Notes: generated by a model from the sequence alone, not told the origin. A DNA stretch of 64,000 nt from Algiphilus aromaticivorans DG1253 (GCF_000733765.1 NZ_JPOG01000001.1:2046001-2110000); one strand, 5' to 3'; positions 54,742 through 63,170 are shown, counted from the stretch's first letter. Translations and numbers: made by a program.

Positions 54742-55158
54742 TCAGGCTGATGCGGGACGGAACACCGGCACCTTGTGGTTGTTCATGGTCGGCACGAAGC
54801 AGACCTCGACCGGCATGTCGCGCGTGATGTCCTCGAAGGCGATGTCGATGACATTCGTGACGAAGCGCACGCCCTCCTCCAGTTCGATCACTGCCACGGT
54901 GGGCGGCTCCTTGAAGCCGAAGGCCGGCGGATGCACCGGCTTGACCCAGCTCACGACCTTGCCGCGGCCGGACAGCGGCGCGACCTCGATATCGAGGCTG
55001 TGCGTCTCCGGGCACATCGGCCGCGGCGGAAACAGGAACTTGCCGGTGGCGCGGCTGCGCTGGCAGACGAACTCCTCGCGATCGGCCGCCTCCCAGAAGA
55101 ACTGGGCATCGGGCGTGACGATCGGCGCCAGCCGCGTCGGCTTTTCTTCGTTGGTCAT
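54742..55158 (-). CDS. DUF35 OB-fold protein with a degenerate zinc ribbon
   Basis: 138 aa from the ATG at 55158. OB-fold core with GRGKVVSWVKPVHPPAFG and VAVIELEEGVRFVTNV. Zinc-ribbon region FVCQRSRATGKFLFPPRPMCPETHS retains the first Cys of each expected CxxC pair but not the second (S and T instead). DUF35 proteins form complexes with SCP-x-like thiolases and Ltp2-type aldolases. Encoded directly upstream of the thiolase gene. Confidence 0.87.
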   Translation of the reverse strand: MTNEEKPTRLAPIVTPDAQFFWEAADREEFVCQRSRATGKFLFPPRPMCPETHSLDIEVAPLSGRGKVVSWVKPVHPPAFGFKEPPTVAVIELEEGVRFVTNVIDIAFEDITRDMPVEVCFVPTMNNHKVPVFRPASA

Positions 55159-55252
55159 TTTTACTCGCTCGAAAAAGGCCGCAGATTGCACGGATCGTCG
55201 GGGTTGTCAGGGAAACAATCCGCGACCATCCGTGTCATCTGTGGCTCATGAA

Positions 55253-57721
55253 TCAGGATGCCGCCCGGGTCGGCATGCGGGGCATGCCCTCGAAGCCGAT
55301 GGCGAACTGCTCTTCCATCTCGGTCATCTGCTCCTCGGTGTAGCCCATCTCGGCGAGCATCTCCTTGGTGTGCTCGCCGACGATCAGCGGCCGCTGCTGG
55401 ATGACGCCGGGCGTCTCGGACAGATCCACGAGCAGCCCGATCTGATCGAGGCGACCAACGTGCGGATGATCGAAAGAGGTCACCCAGTGCCGCTTCTGGA
55501 ATTCGGGCGTGTCGTGCAGCTGCTTCGAGAATGTCTTGGAAACGATCTCCACCGGCACCCCGGCCGCATCGAGCTTGGCAAACCAGTTCTCGGACGTATC
55601 GGTGGCCAGACGCTCGGCGATAGCTGCAGCCAGCGCCGCGTCGTTGGCCTTGCGCGCCTCGGCATCCGCAAAGCGGCTGTCGGCCGCCAGCTCGGCCAGG
55701 CCTAGCGTCGTGAACAGGCCGTCCCAGTGCGCCTCGCTGGCCAGCACGAAGCAGAGCCAGCCTTCGGCGGTGTTGTAGACGCGGTGGCCCGCCGAAAAGC
55801 CGAACTGCTGACCGTCGAGCTTGGGCCGGTCGAAACCGGTGCCGTCGGGCTTGGCCACGGCATAGGAGGTGTTGAGCAGGCCGGCGTTGACGATGGAGGT
55901 GTCGACGAACTGCCCCTCGCCGGTGCGGTCGCGATGGTACAGCGCCTGGATCACCGCCACGGCCGACAGGAAGCCGTTGCCGGTATCGCCGAAGGAGGTG
56001 AAGCTCCACAACGGCTTGCCGCCGTTGTGCATGCCGCCATCCTCGTACTGAATGCCGGTCAGGCAGGCACCCGTCTGGTCGTTACCGGGAAGCGGCTGAC
56101 GCGGGCCGGTCTCGAAGCCGCGCGTGTGGCAGTAAACGATCTTAGGGTTCACCTTCTTCAGCGATTCGTAGTCGATCTTCAGGCGCTCAGCCGCGTCGTA
56201 GCGCATGTTGTGGTGCACGACGTCGGCGTCGGCCACCAGCTTGTGCAGGACCTCCAGCGAGCGCGGGTCCTTGACGTTGAGCGTGATGCTCTTCTTGCCG
56301 CGATTCGACATGAAGGCGATATGCACGCGGTGCCAGAACATGTCGTAGAGGCCGTTGACCTTGATGACCTCCGCGCCGAGATCGGCCAGCAGCTGGCAGC
56401 CGAAGGGCCCGGCGATGGCCATGCCCAGGTCGAGCACCTTGACGCCTTCCAGCGGCGCCCCCAGCTTGCCGCCCTGCTTGCTGCCGGCCGGTGCGGGCTT
56501 GCCCTGCTTGGCCTGCGCGCGCACTTCCTCGTTGTGCTCGCCGACCGAGGCGACACGATGATCGATCGTGTTCCGGTTGGCGCTCATCTTGTAGGTCTGG
56601 CCGACGCTGCGGACTGTTCCCAGCTCAGGATCGTCGAATTCGGCGACGCAGCCATCTTTCAGGAAGAGCGGATCGGCCAGCGACTCCTCCACCGAACGCA
56701 CGTCCTGCATGGTCATGCCGCCCTGTGCGGCGGCCTCCACCCACTCGTGCGAAGAGAACTTGGCGACAGCCTCCTGCAGGATCGGGTGATAGTGCGCCAT
56801 CACCAGCAGTTCCTCGGGCCCGGTGCCGAAGCGGTCCGGGTCGTTCTGCGCCGAGAGGTCGGGGTTGGCTTCGAGCTTGTCACCCTTGGAGGCTTCGAGG
56901 ATGAAGCGCGGGTTCGGCACCCAGTTGTGGATCCAGCGCTCGTCGGCGCACTTGAAGTGCCCCTTGGGCGAACGGCTCGACAGGATCCAGGAATCGAAGC
57001 CGGGATAGTCAATGTTCTCGGCGCGCTGCCAGACGCCGGCGCAGCCGGCGAGCACCCCCTGGAAGAGCGAGGTCTCGACGCGCTGCCCGCGGCCGGTGTG
57101 CTCACGCGCGCGCAGCGCGGCATTGATGCCCATCGAGGCAGCGAAGAAGGCGCCCAGACTCGGCCAGTGCGAGGACGGCATCAGTGGGCCTTCGCGGTCG
57201 GCGCCCTGCGTCCACTCGTCCGGAATCTCGGCGTCTTCGAACGTATCCGGTCGACCGGCCAGATGATTGAGTGCCCCTTCCGGCCAGCCGCGCTGCTCCC
57301 AGAGCATGCCGGTGCGCGCCATGACCAGCGCGTCGTAGGCGGGGCGATCGCTGTGCTCGGTGTCGCGACCATAGCCGGTGATGGAGCAATAGATCAGGCG
57401 TGGGTTGCGCGCCGTGAGGGAGTCGTAGTCGATGCCGAGACGCTTGGTGACACCGGGCGCAAAGCTCTCGACCAGCACATCGGCCTGGTCGACCAGCGCC
57501 AGGAAGGTCTCCAGATCTTCGGACTTCTTGAGGTCCAGCTCGGCGCGCTTCTTGCCGCGCTGCCAGACGCGATAGCCCATCTGATCCCGGTAAGGATCAC
57601 CGCCCGGCGGCTCGATCTTCGTCACGTCGGCGCCGTGATCGGCCATCAGCATGGCCGTCATCGGCCCGGCGACGCCCCAGGAAAGGTCCAGCACCTTGAT
57701 ATCTGCGAGTACTCCAGCCAT
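55253..57721 (-). CDS. Tandem CaiB/BaiF CoA-transferase (two domains)
   Basis: 822 aa, twice the normal family length. Domain 1 (about 1-395): KVLDLSWGVAGPMTAMLMAD and DRPAYDALVMARTG. Domain 2 (about 425-822): KVLDLGMAIAGPFGCQLLAD and PGNDQTGACLTG. Both retain a candidate catalytic Asp in that second segment. A Lys-rich linker with QGKPAPAGSKQGGK separates them. Transfers CoA between acids without ATP; here perhaps from a short acyl-CoA to the pathway acid. Confidence 0.92.
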   Translation of the reverse strand: MAGVLADIKVLDLSWGVAGPMTAMLMADHGADVTKIEPPGGDPYRDQMGYRVWQRGKKRAELDLKKSEDLETFLALVDQADVLVESFAPGVTKRLGIDYDSLTARNPRLIYCSITGYGRDTEHSDRPAYDALVMARTGMLWEQRGWPEGALNHLAGRPDTFEDAEIPDEWTQGADREGPLMPSSHWPSLGAFFAASMGINAALRAREHTGRGQRVETSLFQGVLAGCAGVWQRAENIDYPGFDSWILSSRSPKGHFKCADERWIHNWVPNPRFILEASKGDKLEANPDLSAQNDPDRFGTGPEELLVMAHYHPILQEAVAKFSSHEWVEAAAQGGMTMQDVRSVEESLADPLFLKDGCVAEFDDPELGTVRSVGQTYKMSANRNTIDHRVASVGEHNEEVRAQAKQGKPAPAGSKQGGKLGAPLEGVKVLDLGMAIAGPFGCQLLADLGAEVIKVNGLYDMFWHRVHIAFMSNRGKKSITLNVKDPRSLEVLHKLVADADVVHHNMRYDAAERLKIDYESLKKVNPKIVYCHTRGFETGPRQPLPGNDQTGACLTGIQYEDGGMHNGGKPLWSFTSFGDTGNGFLSAVAVIQALYHRDRTGEGQFVDTSIVNAGLLNTSYAVAKPDGTGFDRPKLDGQQFGFSAGHRVYNTAEGWLCFVLASEAHWDGLFTTLGLAELAADSRFADAEARKANDAALAAAIAERLATDTSENWFAKLDAAGVPVEIVSKTFSKQLHDTPEFQKRHWVTSFDHPHVGRLDQIGLLVDLSETPGVIQQRPLIVGEHTKEMLAEMGYTEEQMTEMEEQFAIGFEGMPRMPTRAAS

Positions 57722-57878
57722 GTCTCCACCTAGTCGGGCAAATGACCACCGACGGCACGGACGCGCGCCGGCGGCAAGTTAGAGTGGACGCTATTAGCTG
57801 GCCGGTGCCGAGACATGCCTCAAAAGGGTGAGACTGACTCACCGGCGGTGCCAGCCGGCACCGGTGGATTGTGACCGG

Positions 57879-58886
57879 CTAGCCCTTCAGGCGCACGTGA
57901 AAGTCTTGCAGCGCCGCGTCGATGGCCTCCTCTACCGGCGCTGGCTCCCATCCCAGCTCCTGCTGCGCGCGGTCATTGCGGCAGTTGCTGAGCTGCGTGG
58001 AGCAGCGGATGGCATCGCGACAGAAACGTGTCTCGCGGCCAAGCCGCGCAGCCAGCCATCCCGAGACATCCGCCATCGCAAGCATCGGCGCCATCGGGAA
58101 GCGCAGCCGCGGGCCCGGGCGCCCGGCCCAGCCCGCCGCATGTTCGAACATCTCGCGATAGCTCAGCCAGCGCTCGGAGAAGATATAGCGCGCGCCGGAA
58201 TCACCGTGCCGGGCGGCCAGAATCATGCCGCGTGCGGCGTCCTCGATACCGACACTGCAGGAACCGCCCTCCCAGTAGAAGGGCATGCGGCCACGGCTGG
58301 CATTCAGGATCAGCTGGCCCTGCGGCGTCGGCAGCAGATCCTTGGCGCCGAAGGTGGTCGCCACGCAAGCAGCGACGCCCTCCATGCGGCTATCAGCGAC
58401 AAATTCCAGAAACAGCCGCTCGGCCTCGACGCGGCAACGCAGGTAAGGCGGCAAGGCGTCGAGTGTGTCGTAGTAGTCGTCCTCATTCGACGGGCCGCCG
58501 TCGTCACGCGGGGCAATCGTGCCGACGCTGCTCGTGAAGACGAAGCGCCGTACACCGGCCGCTTCCGCAGCGCGCAGGCTGTTGCGCAAGCCGTCGACAT
58601 TGACCCGGTACAGCGGTGTCGGATCGCGCAGCCAGGCACGAGCGTCGACAACGCAGTGATAGACGGTGTCGATGCCCTCCATCGCGCGCACGAGACTGTC
58701 GGGCTGCAGCACATCGCCGTGCACAAGGTCCACGGGCAGGCCGGCGATCACTCGCATGTCGCTCGTCGGGCGCGCGAACACGCGCAACGCGTCGCCCTCG
58801 CCGCTCAGCTGTCGCACGATATGCGCGCCGAGAAAACCGGAGCCGCCGAGTACCAGCGCCGTAGGCGCGCTCCGCACCACCGGCAT
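57879..58886 (-). CDS. NAD-dependent epimerase/3beta-HSD-like SDR with atypical active site
   Basis: 335 aa extended SDR. Rossmann LVLGGSGFLGAHIVRQL. At the catalytic site the usual Tyr-x3-Lys reads YLRCRVEAE: Tyr is present but Lys is replaced by Arg; FVFTSSVGTI supplies the Ser. The neighbourhood (cycloisomerase, CYP51, second SDR) suggests a sterol 3beta-dehydrogenase/C4-decarboxylase-like role. Substitution may mean altered or lost activity, or an unusual member. Confidence 0.83.
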   Translation of the reverse strand: MPVVRSAPTALVLGGSGFLGAHIVRQLSGEGDALRVFARPTSDMRVIAGLPVDLVHGDVLQPDSLVRAMEGIDTVYHCVVDARAWLRDPTPLYRVNVDGLRNSLRAAEAAGVRRFVFTSSVGTIAPRDDGGPSNEDDYYDTLDALPPYLRCRVEAERLFLEFVADSRMEGVAACVATTFGAKDLLPTPQGQLILNASRGRMPFYWEGGSCSVGIEDAARGMILAARHGDSGARYIFSERWLSYREMFEHAAGWAGRPGPRLRFPMAPMLAMADVSGWLAARLGRETRFCRDAIRCSTQLSNCRNDRAQQELGWEPAPVEEAIDAALQDFHVRLKG

Positions 58887-58935
58887 CAGCTCCGAGCAGC
58901 CTCAGGACCCGGCAAGGCGCGTGCCATCGCCGCGG

Positions 58936-59727
58936 CTACAGCGCGCCCACCCAGTGGGTCGCGAAGTCGAGCAGATAGAAGGTCAGCATGCTCGCGGCCA
59001 GCGCGCCGGCCGCCGTCTGGGTGAGGCTCCAGCGCCGCGCCGGCGTTTCGTCGACGAAGTAGTAGATTGGGAAGCTGGCAATGAAATAGGTGGCGTAGAT
59101 CGCCGATCCGTAGGCCAGCATCGCCTCCATGTCCCGGTAGTAGAAGCTGGAGGCCATCAACGGATTGGCCATGGCCTTGGTCTCGATCCAGGCCCACAGG
59201 TAGCCGATGACGAAGACAAAGACCGGAAACAGCAGCCCCATGGCCGGCAGGCGCAGATTCCCCAGCACGCGCAGCGCGATATTGGCCGTGGCGTGATAGG
59301 TCATGAAGAAGGCATGCGTGTAGAAGTACATGATCAGCGGCACCTGTTGCTCGCCGCTGCCCAGCAACGCCGCATCCAGGTTGGTCGTGACATTCGGGTA
59401 GACATAGACCATGCCGAGTACATCGAAGAAGTACTCGGAGCCGAAGTAGTTGCCGAAGAAGGAAAAGAGCCCGAGGTAGAGGTTCACCTTCAGCCAGTAG
59501 CTGTCGCGCCACGGTCGCTCCGAGAAGCGACCGGCCAGCAGCATCGGCAGCACGAGAATCGGCACAGCGGTGAGTACAGCGTGCGCGAGCATCGCCGTAT
59601 CGCCCCACTGCTCGCCCCATCCGGTAAGCACCATGACGGCCATGGACAGCATCCAGACCGGCGAATAAAGCAGAAAGACCTTCTCGACCCAGGCCTTGTC
59701 CGGGTTGCTGGAAAAGACGCGACTCAT
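58936..59727 (-). CDS. Cycloeucalenol cycloisomerase-like membrane protein
   Basis: 263 aa, predicted five to seven membrane helices. By eye it aligns throughout with plant cycloeucalenol cycloisomerase (CPI1), which opens the 9beta,19-cyclopropane ring of plant sterols: FLLYSPVWMLSMAVMVL, WGDTAMLAHAVLTAVPILVL, DSYWLKVNLYLGLFSFFGNY (like RYWVKAN..IFS.VGNYF), FFDVLGMVYVYPNV, MYFYTHAFFMTYHATANIAL, AWIETKAMANPLM and YATYFIASFPIYYFVDE. Eight nt from the NTF2-like gene; 49 nt from the SDR. No competing family came to mind. Confidence 0.8.
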   Translation of the reverse strand: MSRVFSSNPDKAWVEKVFLLYSPVWMLSMAVMVLTGWGEQWGDTAMLAHAVLTAVPILVLPMLLAGRFSERPWRDSYWLKVNLYLGLFSFFGNYFGSEYFFDVLGMVYVYPNVTTNLDAALLGSGEQQVPLIMYFYTHAFFMTYHATANIALRVLGNLRLPAMGLLFPVFVFVIGYLWAWIETKAMANPLMASSFYYRDMEAMLAYGSAIYATYFIASFPIYYFVDETPARRWSLTQTAAGALAASMLTFYLLDFATHWVGAL

Positions 59728-59735
59728 GACGGCGC

Positions 59736-60374
59736 CTAGCGACCGAAGGTGGCGATACGCGCCATCGCCATGAAGTTGCGCAGCTTGCGCCCTGCCGACG
59801 GCGCATCGCCCAGCTTGCGATGTCCAGCGAGCAGCTCACCCTTCGCCTGGCGGCGAATCTTGTCCTTGACCGGCTCGGACAGCGCATTCATGCCGGCCAG
59901 CTCGAAGAACAGCGCCTTGACGTTGCCCAGATCGAAGAAGTCGCGCTGCCATCCCCATTGGTAATTGCCGGCGTATTCGAACCAGGAACCGCCGATACCC
60001 TCGACACAAATGCGCGAGCCGTCCGCGCGGGTATAGGGCGACATCTGCTTCCAGAAGCCGAGCACCGTGCCGCGCCGGTCGTCAATGATGATGTCGTGGT
60101 AGGGGTACTCCCAGCCCTCGAAGCCCTCCATCTGATAGCCGAGGGCGATGTCGCAGATCTCCTTTCGACCGTTGGCAACGAACTCCTCGTGGGGCCCCAT
60201 GTTCCAGGTGTAGACCGCATCCTCGGTGTACATCGGGCCGAGATGCGTGGTCCAGTCGCGATCCTTCTCGGCATCGACATTGGCCTGCAGCCACTTTTCC
60301 ACCATGGTTTCCATCTCCTCGCGGGGATAGGCCTGATTCGGTGGCGTGATCGATGACACTCGCTTCTCGGACAT
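59736..60374 (-). CDS. NTF2/SnoaL-like protein
   Basis: 212 aa. SnoaL/NTF2-like cone fold about residues 20-150: MVEKWLQANVDAEKDRDWTTHLGPMYTEDAVYTWN, FVANGRKEICDIALGYQ and HDIIIDDRRGTVLGFWKQ. The C-terminal 60 residues are helical and basic. No signal peptide. Members of this fold isomerise ketosteroids or hydrate ring compounds, but without a recognised catalytic pair. Adjacent stop to the SDR downstream in transcription. Confidence 0.72.
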   Translation of the reverse strand: MSEKRVSSITPPNQAYPREEMETMVEKWLQANVDAEKDRDWTTHLGPMYTEDAVYTWNMGPHEEFVANGRKEICDIALGYQMEGFEGWEYPYHDIIIDDRRGTVLGFWKQMSPYTRADGSRICVEGIGGSWFEYAGNYQWGWQRDFFDLGNVKALFFELAGMNALSEPVKDKIRRQAKGELLAGHRKLGDAPSAGRKLRNFMAMARIATFGR

Positions 60375-61427
60375 TTATTGCGTCTCCCTGGCATGGCTTG
60401 TGGTCGCGAGCAGATCGCCGGCCCGCCTGGCGGGCAAATGCCCGGCCTCGGCGAGCCAACGGATCGTGTCGCTGAAGGTGTTGTCGCTGTCGCGAAAGGC
60501 AATGCCCAGATCGCGGCACGCCTTGTCGGCACTGGCCGCAGGCCAGCGCGTGACGATGCTCATCGACTCGGTGTTCAGCGAGCCCCCGAAGGGCACGACG
60601 CGGCGCGCGAGATCGGCGGCCACGCCCGTCGCACGCAGCAGCGCGCCGGGGACCCGGGGCGCGAAGACGCGCCGGCCGGTGACGCGCTCGAGCGCTTCAT
60701 GCAAGGCGGCCCAGGCGAAATAGGGCCCGCTGAGAATGTAGCGCACGTCTTCGGGCTGCGGCACAGCCTCGCGCTCGAGCAGCAGATGGTGCGCCAGCGC
60801 CACGTCGCGGACATCGACGAACTGGATACCGGTGCTGGTGCGCGGCAGCATCTGCGTCAGAAAGGACTGGATCGCGAAGTTGGCCTCGCTCAGCCGAGGA
60901 TCCTCCGGCCCGATGATGGCGCTGGGATAGGTGATGGCAATGGGGTGACCCTCGGCCTGCAACTCGCGCACCCGCAGATCCGCATCACGCTTGGAGCGCG
61001 CGTAAGCATCGCGCGGCGTGCCCAGCGGCGACGCCTCCGTGAGCGCACTCGCTCCCGGCCGGAACAGCACGCTGAGGCTGGAGACGTAAACGATGCGCTC
61101 GATACCCAGCTCGCAGGCCGTGCCGATCACCGCCTCCATGCCGCCGACATTGTTTTCGTAGGTCTGCTGCGCCTTGCGCGGGTCCAGTGACACTGCAGCC
61201 GCCGCGTGCAGCACGGCATCGCATCCGGCCATCCCGCGCCTGACGGTGTCGCGGTCGCGCATATCCGCCACCACAAAGTCATCGACAACGAAGCCGTGCC
61301 GCGCCAGATAATCGCGCGCCGGCTTTGGGTCACGCACCAGCAGGCGCAGCTCATGCCCCGCCCGCAGCAACTCGCGCGCACTGTGCGCACCTACGAAGCC
61401 GGTCGCGCCAGTCAGGAAGATTTTCAT
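60375..61427 (-). CDS. 3beta-HSD/NSDHL-like SDR (epimerase family)
   Basis: 350 aa extended SDR. Rossmann FLTGATGFVGAHSARELL; catalytic Ser in IVYVSSLSVLF and Tyr-x3-Lys in DAYARSKRDADLRV, both intact. Resembles 3beta-hydroxysteroid dehydrogenase/decarboxylases that act after C4 oxidation. Between the CYP51-ferredoxin gene (13 nt) and the NTF2-like gene (zero gap), so one operon. Substrate inferred from context. Confidence 0.86.
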   Translation of the reverse strand: MKIFLTGATGFVGAHSARELLRAGHELRLLVRDPKPARDYLARHGFVVDDFVVADMRDRDTVRRGMAGCDAVLHAAAAVSLDPRKAQQTYENNVGGMEAVIGTACELGIERIVYVSSLSVLFRPGASALTEASPLGTPRDAYARSKRDADLRVRELQAEGHPIAITYPSAIIGPEDPRLSEANFAIQSFLTQMLPRTSTGIQFVDVRDVALAHHLLLEREAVPQPEDVRYILSGPYFAWAALHEALERVTGRRVFAPRVPGALLRATGVAADLARRVVPFGGSLNTESMSIVTRWPAASADKACRDLGIAFRDSDNTFSDTIRWLAEAGHLPARRAGDLLATTSHARETQ

Positions 61428-61440
61428 GGCGGCGTCGCCC

Positions 61441-63132
61441 TTATTCCTCGACCAGCTTCAGCGCCTGAGTCGGGCAGAGCTCCACTGCCTGATCGACCTT
61501 CGCCTTGTCCCCGGGATCGACTGCCTCCTTGACGATGTGCAGCACACCGTCCGCCCCCACCTGGAAATGCGCCGGGGACTCGCCCATGCAGACGGCGTGG
61601 CCCTGGCATAGATCGCGGTCGACCGTCACGCGCAGGCTGCGTGCAGCGCTCGCGGGGGCCTCCTGCGCAGTGTGTGCAGTGTGGACAGGACAACCGGCTG
61701 CGGCCGCGTCCGGGATGGCCTCCGGCGCACCGGCCGTGCCGTAGCGTGTAGCGAAGCTGCCCGGATCACGGCGCCGGTAGCGCACCCGGCAGGGCTCCTC
61801 CGGCTGCACGATCATCTCGGAGTAGTCGTCGACGTAGCTCTCGGGCCGATCAACCAGCTCAAAGTCGTATCGGCGCAGCAGCACAGCGAAGATCGCCTTG
61901 ATCTGGAACATCGCGAAGGCGTTCCCGGAGCACTTGTGCTTGCCGCCGCCGAACGGCTGATAGGCCATGATGTTCTTGTCCTCGCGGCGCCCTTCCCCGA
62001 AGCGATCCGGGTCGAAGACCTCCGGGTTCGGAAACAGGCTCGACATGCGATGCGTCACCGGTGGCGAGGCCCAGACCATGTCCCCCGAGCGAATCGTGTA
62101 GCCCTTGAAATTGAGGTCCTCGTTGACCTGGCGCATCAGGATGATCAGCGGTGGATGCAGGCGCAGCACTTCCTTGAGCACGCAGTCCAGCACATGCATC
62201 TCGCGCATGTTCTGGTAGGTGATCTCGCCTTCGGCGCCGAGCAGTTCGTCGACCTCCTCGCGTGCCTGCTTGAGGATGTGTGGATGCTTCAACAGCTCGA
62301 GCAGCATCCAGGCGGCCGTACCGGAGCTGGTGTGGTGCCCGGCGAAGATGGCACCGATGAGCATGCCGGTGATCTCGTCCTCGGACAGCGCCGTGCCATC
62401 GGCGTAGCGCATGTCGATCAGGCTCTGGAACATGTCGTCGGGCTTGTCCGACTGCTCCGCACGCCGCCGTACGATGTCGCCGACAAGCTGCTTCAAGCGC
62501 TTGCGCGCCCGGTCGCGGCGGCGGAAGCGCGGAATCGGCAGATTGGGGAAGTGATAGGCGACCGGGTGCACGCCTTGCTCAAGGTCGTGATAGATCTCCG
62601 CGAACTCCTCGTTGAGTTCATAGCGAAACTCGCGGCCGAGCAGGCAGTGACTCGCAGTGTTGATCGTCAGCTGCTTCATGAAGGCGACCAGCTCGATCTC
62701 GCCCGCCTTCTCCCAGTTCGCGATGAGCTCCTCGACCTCCTGCACGACCTTGGTCGAATGGTTGCGCATGGCCTCCGCACGCAGCGTCGGCATCAGCATG
62801 CGCAGCTGCTCATTCTTGCGCTCGATGGGTGCGTCGAAGATGACGCCCTCGCCGAAGACGGGCGTCATCAGTTTATAGGCAGCGGACTGATCCAGCTGCT
62901 CATCCGAGCCGCGGTAGAAGACCTCGCTGGCTTCATCGCCGGTGAGCAGCACCACGCGCTGGCCGAGCAGACGGAAAGAGGCGATCTCGCCGCCTCTGCG
63001 CGCAACGTCCGAGACGAAGTGGAAGGGATTCCGGACGAAGGAGATCAGATGACCCGCCCAGGGCAGGCCACCCGGATGCGAGGGCGGATTGGGCCCGCCG
63101 CCGCGCGGTTGTGTCATCGTGTGGGTTGCCAT
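61441..63132 (-). CDS. CYP51-type sterol 14alpha-demethylase fused to ferredoxin
   Basis: 563 aa from the ATG at 63132 (AGGAG upstream). P450 domain about 1-460: AAYKLMTPVFGEGVIFDAP is the CYP51 substrate-recognition signature; I-helix FAGHHTSSGTAAWMLLELLKH; LRLHPPLIILMR; heme Cys about 405 in FGGGKHKCSGNAFAMFQIKAIF. These match bacterial CYP51 segments closely from memory. An Ala/Pro linker (about 465-500) leads to a 3Fe-4S-type ferredoxin with CQGHAVC (CxxHxxC) and CPTQALK. The same fusion is known from Methylococcus. Removes the 14alpha-methyl of sterols in known enzymes. Confidence 0.92.
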   Translation of the reverse strand: MATHTMTQPRGGGPNPPSHPGGLPWAGHLISFVRNPFHFVSDVARRGGEIASFRLLGQRVVLLTGDEASEVFYRGSDEQLDQSAAYKLMTPVFGEGVIFDAPIERKNEQLRMLMPTLRAEAMRNHSTKVVQEVEELIANWEKAGEIELVAFMKQLTINTASHCLLGREFRYELNEEFAEIYHDLEQGVHPVAYHFPNLPIPRFRRRDRARKRLKQLVGDIVRRRAEQSDKPDDMFQSLIDMRYADGTALSEDEITGMLIGAIFAGHHTSSGTAAWMLLELLKHPHILKQAREEVDELLGAEGEITYQNMREMHVLDCVLKEVLRLHPPLIILMRQVNEDLNFKGYTIRSGDMVWASPPVTHRMSSLFPNPEVFDPDRFGEGRREDKNIMAYQPFGGGKHKCSGNAFAMFQIKAIFAVLLRRYDFELVDRPESYVDDYSEMIVQPEEPCRVRYRRRDPGSFATRYGTAGAPEAIPDAAAAGCPVHTAHTAQEAPASAARSLRVTVDRDLCQGHAVCMGESPAHFQVGADGVLHIVKEAVDPGDKAKVDQAVELCPTQALKLVEE

Positions 63133-63170
63133 GGCTGCACTCCTGTCTGCTCGCTGTGGGGATTGCCGGA

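Noticed and set aside
57722-57878. Hairpin CACCGG..CCGGTG between the CoA-transferase and the SDR as a terminator
   Set aside because: Partly complementary but with no T run on either strand; not enough for a terminator call.
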